NCBI GenBank assembly: GCA_030248295.1
Contig: JASANH010000751.1
Location: forward strand, 372,001-436,000
From: Mesodorylaimus sp. YZB2_4
Taxonomy: Eukaryota > Nematoda > Enoplea > Dorylaimida > Dorylaimidae
Direction: 5' to 3'
Length of the DNA stretch: 64,000 nucleotides
Shown piece after piece: positions 22,901 to 32,332 of this stretch (positions are counted from its first letter, which is position 1; each line of letters opens with the position of its first letter). The position numbers were made by a program, and so were the translations under genes. Under the pieces are notes generated by a model. The model was not told the DNA's origin. It worked only from the letters and a program-made list of their open reading frames with translations, and made no database searches.

Positions 22901-25900
22901 TTTAATTTTAACGCTGTAAAATTGAGAAGAGTTTCGGGTGCTACCCAGGCGAACTGCTAAGACGCCTGAAACATCAATCGGAGTGGTTTGATGGCTGCCT
23001 GCCCTGAGAGTATCAACCTCCCTGGAATAGACTGGTTGCACAGGAGACAATCGTTGCGACGAGTTTGCATTGCAGCTTCGTGAAACTGCTTCTGGAAGCC
23101 AAATCGATTGGTCTAAAGTTACTGGCGGACTTGCAAATTGCGTGGTGGCAGATTTTGTTGTAAGTGACTCATTTTTGTAGATTTGATCTAAATTTTTAAC
23201 GATTTGTATAATAATTAGGGGACTGGGGGTGGCATCGGTGGCTGCCTTCCTTTGGGTGATGATCATGCGTTGGGTGGCTTGGTTCATGGTGTATCTGAGT
23301 ATGACGATCATACTGGTGGCGTCGGGGGCAGGTAGTGCTTATTGCTGGTACCAGTTCGTGATGGTGCGACGGATGGAAGGCAATGGCGCAGTGCAGTTCC
23401 ATATTACTACTTATATCGATGATTATTTGAAAATGAGCGGAACATGGTTGGGATTTGGTAAGTACTTGGATAGTGATTGGCGGGCTCAATGTTCCGCTGG
23501 CTTGGGAATGACGTGTTTGTGGGTTAGCCAGGATATCCTACAGTATATACAAGGAGGAAGTTGGATTAGTTTTTTTGGGTAACTTGTGTGACTTGCGAGA
23601 GACATCTTGGCGGGTTCAGTCATCCTAAATATCGTTAGGTGTACTCTCTAGTAAAAGGAGTCTGATTTGTCTTTCAAAAACAAATGTCTTAGATTCCTGT
23701 CTTTGAAACTAGAAGTGGCCCGCACTGTCGATCTGCTCTGACTCCAAGTCTATTGTAGAATAGGCTTATAACAAAAAGGTGATGCGGGTTCGACTCCCAG
23801 TCAAAGCTAATGTTTTCCGTTGTTTCAGCTATCGTCTGCAGCCTTGTTTTCACGATCTTTTTTTTCTCGTTGATTTGCCTTTGTGGACGGATTCGATTAG
23901 CAATCGCCTTGATTGGAGAATCAAGCAAGTAAGTGCTTTTTGTTGAAATTCTGTATTTTATAGGGGGAAGTTCTTCATGATTTTTCAGAGCTGTCGCCGC
24001 GATGTTGTCGTCTTTGTTTTTCCCTATTATTCCATTTTTACTTCACCTGGGGGTATTCACATTTGCGGTCACGGTGGCTGTGTATTTGGCCTCGTCTGGA
24101 CGTCCGAATTGTCGAATCGTGTCGACAATGGATGGCCGAGATCATAATACGACGTGCGATTGTGATCAGTTGTCCAGGCAGGAGGCCGTAGTCAATTCGA
24201 GTGGCATATCGTGCCAGTTTATCAACTATACGCAGGATCGGTGAGTCCCGCTGGATTTATGGATTTGTAATCTGCATCGGAGACCTGCCTGTTCCAGGTA
24301 TCTAATCTACATGCAGCTGTATAATTTATTTGGATTCTTTTGGGCGTTATTTTTTGTGAGTGGATTGGCCGATGTGACATTGGCTGGTGCGTTCGCATCC
24401 TACTATTGGGCGTTCAATAAGCCGCAGGACATACCTAGCTTGCCTGTCATTAGGGCATTTTGGACTGCTATAAGGTGGGTGCTCGGAGTCGGATGATTGA
24501 CCCTGGCGGGTTCAGTTTTCCGATTTTAGGCTCGGATTGACTCTATTGGTTTCAGGTATCATCTTGGTTCCATCGCGTTCGGCTCTTTGATTTTGGCTAT
24601 TGTGCGTATTATTCGAGTAATTCTGGAATATGTGGAAGAAAAATTAAAGAAATCGGGAAACCCTATTGCTGTGGGATGTCTGAGGTTGGTGCGATTGCAG
24701 GTGTTAGTGCGGAACGATGTAATCTGGGTTTTATTCGTTTCAGATGCATGCAGTGTTTCTTCTTCTGCTTGGAGAAATTCCTGAAATTCCTGTCGAAAAA
24801 TGCTTATATCATGGTGAGTGTGTGTGTGGGGGGGCGGCTGACTGACGATGAGTGTGCCTGTGATACCAGATGTGGGACTAATGACAGGCGTAGTTTGAGG
24901 CAGGTGCATGCCATGCTCGTATTCGTGGCTGAGAGTAGTCTTGAGGTAGCAGAGAAGGAGCAGCACAGATTTGGCCATGCTCTAACTTAGTCAGCTAGTG
25001 AGCACTAAGGAAGAGTGGTGAGGAAAAATCTGTTTTTCTTTTTTCAGATTGCCATATATGGACGGAATTTTTGCGTTTCGGCAAGAGAAGCATTTTCGCT
25101 GATGCTTCGAAATGCCTTACGCTATTTGGTGTTGGACAAGTTGACGGACTTTCTTCTATTTTTGGGCAAGTTGGTCATAACTGGTGGCATGGGAGCGGCT
25201 TCATATTTCTACTTTGCTGGGGGATACAACTTCAATGACTTCCTGGTTGGCCATCTGAATTATTATTTCGTACCCATCATTGTAAGTTAACGACAGGGGG
25301 GATAGTGGAAACGAGTGCACGAAGGCAGGAAGTGTCTTATGCAAAGAGAGAGGGACCAGAATCGAGCGGTGGAGGGGAGATAGCGTTCCTAATCCATGTG
25401 CATTGATGCTGACCAGTGGTCACTGTTAGACTGTATGATCATACAGTCTGGTCATTGATCAGTCAAGTCATCACTTTTCACCAGCGACCATTGGTCAGTG
25501 AGATTGGATGGATGGTGAGATCTTACTGGATGATTTCTTTGACTGGACTTCCATTTGACGATGATATCGTACTGGCCAATGGTCGCTGGCGGAAAGCGAC
25601 CGACTGATCAATGACGCTTGTCTCGGCCAGCTGTCGCAGCCAGTACTGCTGACCAGTGGTCTCGAACAGCACGCATGTTCTTGACTGTGCCTGGAAATGG
25701 CAATTGGTGGCACTTCCTTTTTTGCACCCCAGAGGTGCTGCAGGAGTGGCCAGGTGACGCTTTCAAATTCAGGTACAGTACAGTAGTGCGTGTTTAAATT
25801 CGGGATAGTCATAAAGCTGTGATGGGGGATAGGACTAGGATGTGTCGTAGCTGAGTATGGAAATGACCGTGTAATGGGCGTGCTGGCCTGTGAGGAAGGT

Positions 25901-26350
25901 TGTGTATAAGCAATATATTGGCTTGCCTTCGTTGGCTGATCGATAGGTCGGTCGACTCTTTCCAGGCGACGCAGAAACCCGTCGGGCTGATGTATCTGGC
26001 TTCTAAGACTAGGAGGTCTGCCTGGAGTGTTTTTGAGACCATCTGCGGTACCTCAGCTCGTCCTGTGCTTCCTACAGTATCCTCGTTACAGATCATCGTG
26101 GTCGGCACTTATCTGATCTGTTCTGCATTCTTCGGCGTGTACGAGATGGCGGTGGATACGACCTTCTTGTGCTTTCGTAAGATACGATTCCTTGTCCCTA
26201 GCTAGTCCTAATATTCTTCTGGTTTCAGTGGAAGACTGCGAAAGGAATGATGGATCAGCGGAGAAGCCATATTTTATGGCCAAGTCGCTCAAGAAAATTT
26301 TGGATAAACACAACGAGCCCATGGAACCGACTCCTGTTACGCGTTATTGA
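19918..26350 (+). CDS. Choline transporter-like protein (CTL / SLC44 family)
   Basis: Fourteen exons give 741 residues: 19918-20116, 20177-20267, 20322-20403, 21532-21893, 23076-23159, 23219-23457, 23829-23928, 23989-24240, 24298-24474, 24556-24684, 24744-24813, 25048-25281, 26092-26176, 26229-26350. The family has about ten membrane spans and moves choline or related substrates. Hallmarks seen, in order: a first span near residues 46-70, the loop words GRICG, KPYLYFFD and GCQTPQVCVERCP (about 115-130), AWWQIL followed by LGVASVAAFLWV (about 265-290), IALIGESSKAVAAM (about 377-391), YLASSGRPNC and SGISCQFINY, ASYYWAFNKPQD, then GSAEKPYFMAKSLKKIL at the C-terminus. A large loop with several NxS/T sites lies between the first two spans. 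Introns carry tRNA-like relics and AT-rich DNA. Which SLC44 paralogue it is cannot be told by eye. Confidence 0.93.
20490..20840. repeat. Three tRNA-like relics in one CTL intron
   Basis: Intron 20404-21531 holds GGGAATCGAACCCGCG (reverse B box, 20503), TGCAGGTTCGATTCCCGC (forward B box, near 20674) and GTGGGATTCGAACTTGG (reverse, near 20820). None keeps a full cloverleaf. The remainder of the intron to 21530 is AT-rich with ATATATA runs. Confidence 0.5.
22690..22885. repeat. Short degenerate tandem repeat in CTL intron 4
   Basis: Units of about 40-60 bp share TTTTCTTGGCTT or TTTTTGGCTC and TCATCTAGGNG. CAGGCTTTTCCATGG appears twice about 45 bp apart. The repeat lies in the 1.18-kb intron 21894-23075 with no coding evidence. 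Confidence 0.5.
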
Positions 26351-27188
26351 GTGGCGTGTCGTGTGCAGTGTAGAGTTTTGAGTGGGTGTATGTATTCAGG
26401 GTGGGAAGGAGGATGGGATCTGAGGTATTATCATGTTGGGTCCAGGTGTGAGTGCTGTAATTAGTTACTCTTTGATGTTCTTTGTCGACTGTTGATAAAT
26501 TTAACATTCTGCTTCATTTTTTACTTGTATCTTGGTTCTTGTCTTTCGTTTTTTGGTTGATGTTTTTTTAACACTGGGTATGATGTGCACTTTTTTTCAC
26601 CTTTGACCTCTTTTTGTCTTATTCTGCTTAGTCTTTCACTTCTTTGCATAACTTTTGCACTGTTCCTTTTTGAGCACGTGCATTTTGTGGCTTTAGTACA
26701 CTTGCGGTGGTGATGTGCTTTAGGGGCAGTGGATGTGAAGGGTGGGCTTTAGTGTGTGTTGCTGCTTGTTTACTAATATGGGTCTGATGGTTATCACTGA
26801 CGTAATGAGAGTAAACATTGGAGACTTGATGCGATGGTGGTGGAAGAATGTCTTGGAGACGTGTACTTTGATGGATAGGGTGGCTTAGGGGGTGACAGTG
26901 GGGCAACTGCCAGTGCTGTGGGAACATTGAATCTGTGTGCGTGAGTAGGAAGCATACTGTAGTTTGGGATAAGATCTGAACACCTGAAATTATCCTTTGG
27001 GACAAGACAGGTCCAAACTTTTCTAAATTTTCTTTCCGAACTTCCTGACCTTGGTTCCTGGTCACCCAACTTTCTCGCACCTTTTGTGTAGCCGCTGGGT
27101 CCCTATCCATCCATTATAATCAGTTAAAAAGGCAATTATCAGGCCGGAATACATCATTCCTTCCGGTTCAGGAACCTTTGAAGCACGG
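26351..27188. other. Intergenic CTL to QTRT1
   Basis: About 840 bp holding the CTL 3' region and the QTRT1 upstream region. I see no gene and no repeat family member. A pyrimidine-rich stretch (26510-26660) follows the CTL stop. CCGGTTCAG, about 20 bases before the QTRT1 ATG, could be a 5' UTR or leader acceptor. Confidence 0.4.
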
Positions 27189-30100
27189 ATGGCAAAACGA
27201 GCGATAGCAGAACTGCCCAAATCAGTCTCGCCTGCTCTGACGTTCGAGGTGGTTGCCAAATGTCCAGTTACGAAAGCTCGTTCAGCTCGCATGACCTTAC
27301 CTCATGGTCTGGTGAGAACACCCGTTTTCATGCCTGTGGGCACGCAAGGCACATTGAAGGGGTTGTTGCCGGAACAAGTGGAGCAGTCTGGGTGTCGGTT
27401 GATGCTGGGCAACACGTATCATCTGGGACACAGGCCGGTAAGGATAAGGGATGCCTTGGGTCGGGGGGGGGGGGTGTTTTAGCTGTACCCCTTCCCTGCT
27501 AAAATGATCTGCTTGGCTGTTGTATCCCTCTGGCAATGGTGTTTTTGTTTAATCAGTATGTGCATGGCTTTAATGATTTCAGGGTTCAGATTTAGTGGCG
27601 GAAGCAGGAGGATTGCACAAGTTCATGAATTGGAAACATAACCTGCTTACGGTGAGTGTGAGGGCAGTCATGTGGCATTCGTTTGAAAGCTTGATGTGTA
27701 CTGGAGCTGTTTAACTTTAGTACCCATCGCGCTCTCACAAGTCAGTGTGCTTCATCATGCTGCAGACACTGACGTAAAGCATGCTCACAATACTGTAACC
27801 AGCGCACCCAGCAGGTGGCGGAAGATGCGAGAGACCGAAGTCGGTGGGACAAAAACTCTGACTAGGAAACTTATCTGCGGCTGAAACATCGCCCAGACTG
27901 GTCGATGTCTCCTTGCCAGGGGAGAGTATCGATCACCTGGCCGCTAGGAATCCTGGTTACAACTGTATGCATACTCGAGCCCAGGCAGTCTCCTGAAGCC
28001 TCAATGGGCTGGGTAAGGATGAATATTAAATCAAGTTTATAACCAAACCCTTTTTTCAGGACAGTGGTGGTTTTCAAATGGTTTCGTTGTCAAAGTTGAT
28101 GGAAGTGACGGAGGAGGGTGTCAAATTCGTGTCTCCCTATACTGATGAGGAGATGTTACTGACTCCAGAAAAGTCGATTCACATCCAGAACCAATTGGGG
28201 GCCGATATTATCATGCAGCTGGACGATGTGGTGCATTCGTTGACTCAGGGACCTCGAGTGGAGGAAGCCATGCACAGGTGAGTACTGGAGGTGATCTGTG
28301 CACCTGCACTAGGTTGCACTGCAATGGCGTTGGTGAGTGGTTTGCATGTCCTGTTGCTACTATTGGCTGGCACATTATTCTTGTACAAGCCAATGCGCAT
28401 ACTGTAACCGCCAGGGCTCAGTTTCGATGTGCAACCAGCATTCCTGGGGTCCGGAGATAAATACTCTCCCCTGGCTTGACAGACGTCAACCTCTCCTGTT
28501 GATGTTTCTAGGGCAGGTGTAATCGAGAGACTCGCCTTGCTTTAGTCGGAGCTCGTTATCCCAGAGACTTCAGTCTCTCCCATCTCCCGCCGCTCGGGTG
28601 CTCTGGTTACACATGTGATTATAGTATGCACTCTCAATGAGGCATGCATGCAGTATGGATATATGGCTACAGAATTCATGTGCAGAGTGTGTTGATACAT
28701 CATGCATACTGTAACAGCGTGCCTAACAAATGCATTCTATGGCTGCATGCACATGCTATGCCTCAGCTGGTCACAGAGTCACAGCCGAGTCTGATCAGCA
28801 TATGCAACACTATTCAGACCCGTGAGCTGGACTTGCGAGCACTTTTCGTTGCAGAACACTCCGGTGGCTTGATCGTTGCATAGCTGCTCATGCTCGACCA
28901 AACGACCAGAACCTGTTCCCGATTGTCCAAGGTGCATTGGACCCAGAATTGAGGGAGTATTGTGCGAAAGGTAGGATCTGCGGTTTTGCTCATTCTGGAG
29001 TCTGAAACAGTGTAATTTTAGAAATAGTAAAGAGAAACACTTCTGGATACGCCATTGGTGGCTTAAGTGGCGGGGAAGAGAAATCGCAGTTTTGGCGCAT
29101 GGTCGACATCAGCACAGATTACCTGCCCCAGGAGAAACCTCGTTATCTGATGGGCGTTGGATTCGCAGTGGATTTGATCGTTTGTTCAGCCTTGGGGGTG
29201 GATATGTTCGATTGCGTTTATCCAACCAGGACAGCGGTGAGTTCGCCTGGATGGGAGAGGGGCATGGACTCTTCACTTTCAGTCCGCTGCGTGAGTCACT
29301 GGTATGTTGCTCTGTCCTCTGTGTGGATGCATTTCACATTAATCAGCTCCCCAGGCGATGGGAGGTGTGGGAAGTCTGAGTCACTCGGCTGAAAAACTTT
29401 AAGGGGATTACTTGCCAGTCGAACTGGAAAGATGACTGAAAAATCAAAATGAGCGTTTTGATGACTTGTAATACGGCTGGGTCCGCCTTACTGGACGGAT
29501 GGACTGCCACAAACCCAAGGCGCGCAACCATGTTTGCCGACCTGGTCAATTGCTGAAACATCACCTTGACGGGTGGCACGCCCAGCTGTCGAGCCTGTGC
29601 AGACACCTAGCTGAGAGAGAGTCGATCTCCCGACAGCCCAGCAATGCGTTGCACACTAAACAGTTCACTGTGTGACTGCGTGTCAGCAAGTAAATTGTGT
29701 GTTGTCTGACCTGCGTGCCTTGATTGCAGCGATTCGGTCGTGCATTGGTGCCTGGTGGCCAGTTGACCCTCCGCAATAAAGAGTTCGAACGCGATCACAG
29801 ACCCGTCGACGAGCAGTGCCCGTGCAGCACGTGTCAAACGTACACTCGGTCCTATTTGAACAGTGTGGTCACACACGAGACTGTGGGAGCTCATTTGCTC
29901 TCTGTCCACAATGTCCATTATCAGGTAAGTCATGCTGCCATGTCATGTCATACTTTATCCATAGCCAAGCACTATAGAGCGCACTCCTGGCTAAGGAACC
30001 CATATTTGCCTTTTTTTATGGAGGTGGGAGTCGAACCTTCCCCTGTAACTGCGGACCCTGAGTCAGAGGCAGACGCCTTAGCCGCGGTGGCTCAGTTGAG

Positions 30101-32132
30101 GCGTTGGTCCCTCATTGCTTGGGGTAGCAACCCTGACTGGGAGGCCGCAGTTCTATTCATACTGAGGACGGCTTTTTAGTAAGTCTGTCGCTGGCCTTGC
30201 ACTCCTGGCTCTGGGCGACTCACCCCGTCGAACGAGTAGATAATTAGGAAACTGGTTCCTGAGCAGCAGTCGGGGAGGTCCCTCCCTTCTCGCCCAACTA
30301 TGGGCAAGGTCGGCTGGGTTAGAGGAGGTTTTGTGGGGGAGGGGGAGAGATCATATCAGATCGCCTAGGCCTGACTTGATCTGATGAGTGAGACAGGTCA
30401 GGTTTAGGTCGAGTCGAGTGATTGAGTTGTATGACTGTTTACATATAGTGCTGTAGGCTGGCTGGACAATCGGCCTGTGCTTAGAGGCCAGGGCTGGACC
30501 TGAGCTGGAGAAAGGGTTCGATGCCTTTGCCTGCCCAACAGGGGGGGGGGCTGGGTTACCCCCTACCCCCTCTGCCCATACTTGTGTCAAGTATCACCAT
30601 GGGAGGCTGGCGCTGGCACAGGACCCCCTCGTGTGGAGGTGCTCTCAGTGGAGACACGCAGAGCCGATCACCTCACGGCCTCGTATCGTAACTGCTTGCC
30701 GGCTGTAGGCAAAACAGGGTGGAAGTCCCGTTTTAACTGGCAAGGCATGGGATCCAACCCAACGAGAAATTTAAAAAGAACAAAATTGCTGTCATACTAC
30801 ATTACAGCGATCCGTAATCGATCCTGGGGCCTAATTATACACTACTGTAGCCCAGAGTCGGCCGATCCGCTCGGTGGATCGATTATCAATCCAATCCAAC
30901 TGCTGGATTGGCTGGATCGGCAACTAAAATTTTTCGCGCTTTGTCTGCTGGGAAATGATTAAGTGTGGGATACGATGATAAGAAAGTCCTTTTTTCTCTT
31001 TAAAATCAGCATATAATCGCGCTTTATACGCTGCTTATCTCTCCTGTGTCTTTGAAGTGGTCTGATAGAGAGTGACAGCGAAGAAGCAGGGCAGGTTTGT
31101 TGAGGACTCAGTGCCAAATACGTCATCCCCACCGATCTTGTATTTTATGAAGCGGATCGGCCGGATCGGAATCGGGATCGGGATCCAGGCCTTGGGTCGA
31201 ATCGGTCGATGCTGGACTCTAGCTAGTTGCACATGCACACGAACTCGCCTGTGCTAAGGCGTTTTTCCACATCAACCAGTTTCCGTGGGATTTTTCTCGA
31301 AATTTTCAGCAAGAAGGTGAGTTGGCGTTAGCGGAAATTTTGTAGAGAAAAATGCGCTTTATCAACCTGATGTCTTGATTTTGTTTTTAATACTTTAATT
31401 CGACTTTCGATTCAATTTTCTTAGAAATTCTAAAATGTCTGTGCAAAATCTTTTTAAAAAGCTGAAGGGGCGAAATCGAAGCAAAAACCATTTTCATTTG
31501 ATAGAGCGCATTTTCCATTAGGAAATCTTCGCTGACTTAAACTAACGTTATCGCTGAAAATTTCGAGAAAAATCCTGGAAACCACGATTTGCGATTTTTG
31601 CGCACATGCGCACAAACGTTCGAAGGGGTCCAATCGGCAAAGTTAGACCCTCATGCGCGTTTGGGTAGCTCATTTCAGCAGTTGTTGGGTCATGGCCTAG
31701 CGGGTTCAGGTGTCTGCCGCTCAAGCTGGGTGCGCACTGAGAGGGGAGTGTTCGATTCCCGCCTGGGTAAAAAATGATGTCAAATGTTTTCCTTAGCCCT
31801 CTAGTGCGCGTTTGTACTTGGATATAGTGTGTGACATAACACGACTGAAGCCTAAATATGATTGTTAAGATTCTCCCCTTCCTGGGGGGGGGGGGGGGAT
31901 GGTGAGACCATGTCCACACAGGCGGAAAATCAGTGTGGTCGAAATGTGATGGGGCCCACTAGTGGAACTGCTTCTTTTTCAGATGCGCCTGATGGATTCG
32001 ATTCAGAAGAGTATTGAAGATGGACGGTTTCCTGATTTTGTCAAGGACACTATGAAATTGCATTATCCAAAATGTAATTATCCAGACTGGGTTGTTCAGG
32101 CATTGCGAGCTGTCAATGTTGAGTTGCTTTGA
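27189..32132 (+). CDS. QTRT1: Queuine tRNA-ribosyltransferase catalytic subunit 1
   Basis: Seven exons give 403 residues, the same as the human enzyme: 27189-27437, 27583-27651, 28060-28277, 28855-28970, 29022-29236, 29730-29924, 31983-32132. It exchanges guanine at tRNA position 34 for queuine, as a heterodimer with QTRT2. Visible hallmarks: [20 protein letters not shown] and LMLGNTYHL near the start; the general-base aspartate in DSGGFQMVS (about 107) at the exon 3 edge; MQLDDVV (about 155-161); the [15 protein letters not shown] loop; the nucleophile aspartate in [11 protein letters not shown] (about 279-289); and the zinc site CPCSTC followed by a distal THE (about 319-345). The last intron (2.06 kb) is full of inserted repeats. 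AATAAA at 32276-32281 is the likely poly(A) signal, only 52 bases from the stop of the converging mucin gene. Confidence 0.96.
29938..30091 (-). mobile_element. tRNA-derived SINE, near full length
   Basis: Read on the minus strand: CACCGCGGCTAAGGCGTCTG (A-box side), then GGGAAGGTTCGACTCCCACC (B box). The body follows with GGTTCCTTAGCCAGGAGTGC, then GGATAAAGTATGACATGACA at the 3' end. It starts about a dozen bases after the exon 6 donor of QTRT1. Confidence 0.75.
30296..30584. mobile_element. MITE copy 2, inserted into an older repeat in QTRT1 intron 6
   Basis: The ends are CTATGGGCAAGGTCGGCTGG and CTGCCCATACTTG. The interior matches copy 1 (AGATCGCCTAGGCCTGAC, TTGTATGACTGTTTACAT). Flanks CCTCCCTTC and GGCACAGGACCCCCTCGTG correspond to contiguous text at about 17615-17670, where no MITE is present. 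Confidence 0.75.
30840..31215. mobile_element. TIR element (MITE-like), empty-site copy
   Basis: This is a paralogue of 15942-16367. It contains the uninterrupted stretch GGAAATGATTAAGTGTGG, at which the other copy carries the SINE fragment. It ends in CGGTCGATGCTGG. Confidence 0.6.
31245..31600. repeat. Fold-back element, family with GAGCACATTTTTCTC arms, copy 1
   Basis: TTAGCGGAAATTTTGTAGAGAAAAATGCGCTTTATCAA on the left pairs with TTGATAGAGCGCATTTTCC..TTCGCTGAC..AACGTTATCGCTGAAAATTTCGAG on the right (fragments only). Related copies lie at about 41560-41900, 41935-42260 and 45419-45792. Confidence 0.65.
31688..31843 (+). mobile_element. tRNA-derived SINE, near full length
   Basis: The A-box side is GTCATGGCCTAGCGGGTTCA. 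TGGGTGCGCACTGAGAGGGG and the B box GTTCGATTCCCGCC follow. The body is AAAAAATGATGTCAAATG then CCTTAGCCCTCTAGTGCGC. It lies in QTRT1 intron 6, in gene orientation. Confidence 0.75.
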
Positions 32133-32275
32133 TCTGGGATCAGATTAGGCCAGGCTGAATGTGTTGAGTGGAAGATTTTGGTAATCTTCAGGCACATGCC
32201 TACTGTACTCGCACTTGTTTGCATTATCATTCAAAAACCATTTCCACACAGTTATCACCAGGATGTTATCTAAGT

Positions 32276-32281
32276 AATAAA
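32276..32281 (+). terminator. Poly(A) signal of QTRT1
   Basis: Canonical AATAAA, 144 bases after the QTRT1 stop. The opposite-strand mucin CDS ends at 32333, so the 3' UTRs of the two convergent genes probably touch or overlap. Confidence 0.6.
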
Positions 32282-32332
32282 TTTGCAAAAAATGCAACAT
32301 TAAATGAAAAAAAACAAGTGAGCGAAAAAACA

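Noticed and set aside
23076..23159. Alternative reading frame of CTL exon 5 (LRETASGSQIDWSKVTGG)
   Set aside because: It is open but would break the phase to the next exon. The chosen frame gives the family AWWQIL-LGLGV transition.
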